From assembly GCA_038849025.1 (NCBI GenBank), contig JAWCNE010000081.1, positions 1-5,215 on the forward strand: 5,215 nt of DNA, written 5' to 3'. The position numbers and the translations under genes are program-made. Below, piece by piece: positions 4,448-5,215 of the stretch; position 1 is the first letter of the stretch, and the number at the start of each line of letters is the position of its first letter. Source of the stretch: WUQU01 sp038849025. Lineage in GTDB: Archaea; Thermoproteota; Bathyarchaeia; Bathyarchaeales; Bathycorpusculaceae. The notes under the pieces were generated by a model that was given only the letters and a program-made list of their open reading frames with translations, had not been told where the DNA came from and searched no databases.

Positions 4448-5215
4448 TGCCAGAAATCCACCTGACAGAACTAGAAAAACTCCGCGAACACGAAGAAACA
4501 GACCCGGAACACCTAAAAGAACTGACACAACAAATAGCCACAGACAAAATCCTAAAGCATCCAATAGTTGTCGACGAAAAAACAAACACGATATTGGATG
4601 GAGAACACCGTTTCAACGCCTTAAAAAACCTTGGATGCAAAAGAATACCAGCAATTTACGTGGACTACAACTCATCGGACATAGTAGTTCAAACATGGAG
4701 AAACCATTACAACCTAACAAAGAGGGATGTTATGGAGGCAGCTCTGTCCGGGAAACTTTTCCCTCCTAAAACAACGTGCCACATGATAAGAAACAGCGAA
4801 ACCCTAATGCATATATCATCGATTGAAAAGAGGGTTGACATCCCGCTTGAAGTTTTGAAAGGCGAACTCAAACTAACACCCATTAAGAATGTAAAGGCCG
4901 CTATGGGTATTGAATTAGCCGATGTGTTGTCAGCATACGCAAGATTTCTAAAAAGTGGAATTGTTGACACTCCATTAATAGTGGACAATAGAACTGGCAT
5001 ATTGCTTTACGGCTATGAAGCTTTCCAAGCCCTCGACTTACTCTTCACAGAAAAAGTACCCACGTTCAAGGTGAACCTAAAAAATGTGGAAATTAAAACA
5101 TCAAATCCGCAGATGGGAAGCCTATCTGTGGAAGATATTATCCAAGCTGGAACCAGAGGACCTAAACTTCCACCAAAAAGTTTCAGTCTCCTCGCAGAAC
5201 CAGTCAAAATAAGTT
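4447..5215 (+). CDS. SerK/ParB-fold protein with two tandem domains (3' truncated)
   Basis: The gene starts at ATG 4447 (GGTG 5 bases upstream) and stays open for 256 codons to the window edge. Domain 1 (about 1-114) matches the ParB-like fold of archaeal free-serine kinase SerK and staphylococcal SbnI. It has LREHEETDPEHL (12-23), HPIVVDEKTNTILDGEHR (38-55), a WR pair (84-85) and GKLFPPKTTCH (102-112). E17 and the DGEHR motif (51-55) correspond to the catalytic and phosphate-binding region of SerK, which makes O-phosphoserine from serine and ADP. Domain 2 (about 157-250) repeats the plan with TPLIVDNRTGILLYGYEA (175-192) and GPKLPPKSFSLL (238-249). There the DGEHR motif has become YGYEA, so this copy is probably not catalytic. 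This is unlikely to be a chromosome-partition ParB, since no HTH follows domain 1. The link to serine/cysteine metabolism is inference; the C-terminus lies outside. Confidence 0.85.
   Translation, partial: MPEIHLTELEKLREHEETDPEHLKELTQQIATDKILKHPIVVDEKTNTILDGEHRFNALKNLGCKRIPAIYVDYNSSDIVVQTWRNHYNLTKRDVMEAALSGKLFPPKTTCHMIRNSETLMHISSIEKRVDIPLEVLKGELKLTPIKNVKAAMGIELADVLSAYARFLKSGIVDTPLIVDNRTGILLYGYEAFQALDLLFTEKVPTFKVNLKNVEIKTSNPQMGSLSVEDIIQAGTRGPKLPPKSFSLLAEPVKIS

Noticed and set aside
4447..4790. Chromosome-partition ParB
   Set aside because: The ParB-like fold is present, but it is followed by a second ParB/SerK-like domain instead of an HTH. There is no ParA neighbour and no parS-like sites, and the DGEHR and PPKTT motifs fit SerK better.
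4422..5207. Minus-strand frames opposite the SerK-like gene
   Set aside because: They are Ser/Ile-rich antisense frames without ribosome sites, lying across a recognisable plus-strand protein.

Overview
The window looks like a piece of an archaeal chromosome. Several genes are preceded by AT-rich TATA-type promoter elements and GGAGGT or GGTG ribosome binding sites. The protein families are typically archaeal: an MgtE-like permease without cytosolic domains, PhoU/RCK_C proteins, an HTH regulator beginning MKPPC, and a SerK-like ParB-fold protein. Base composition is moderately AT-rich and start codons are relaxed (TTG twice, apparently ACG once). A TACK-type lineage such as Bathyarchaeia is my impression only; no rRNA or other marker is present to fix it. 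I saw no tRNA, rRNA, CRISPR array, insertion sequence or integrase.

Left edge (1-782): the 3' end of a plus-strand gene encodes a hydrophobic segment followed by a Glu/Lys-rich tail. It converges on a minus-strand gene for a 130-residue protein with two Cys-rich zinc-binding modules. That gene has a TATA box and a strong Shine-Dalgarno sequence, but an ACG codon stands where ATG is expected.

Centre (877-3345): a minus-strand cluster, read right to left, encodes an MgtE/SLC41-type cation permease with two homologous halves and no N/CBS regulatory domains. It is followed by two paralogous PhoU-like plus RCK_C proteins whose genes overlap. The simplest reading is a divalent-cation transport module whose regulatory parts are separate soluble subunits. 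About 400 bases without a confident gene lie upstream of the permease, including a possible long leader with small coupled reading frames.

Right (3748-5215): a 58-codon plus-strand gene for an unrecognised small protein converges on a minus-strand HTH regulator with a Cys-rich C-terminus. The regulator diverges from a plus-strand gene that runs off the window. That gene encodes a SerK/ParB-fold protein with two tandem domains, the second lacking the catalytic DGxHR motif. The divergent intergenic region holds a TATA box and two near-identical palindromes spaced 20 bp apart, a clear operator architecture. A plausible working model is that the Cys-rich regulator controls the SerK-like gene, perhaps in serine/cysteine metabolism.
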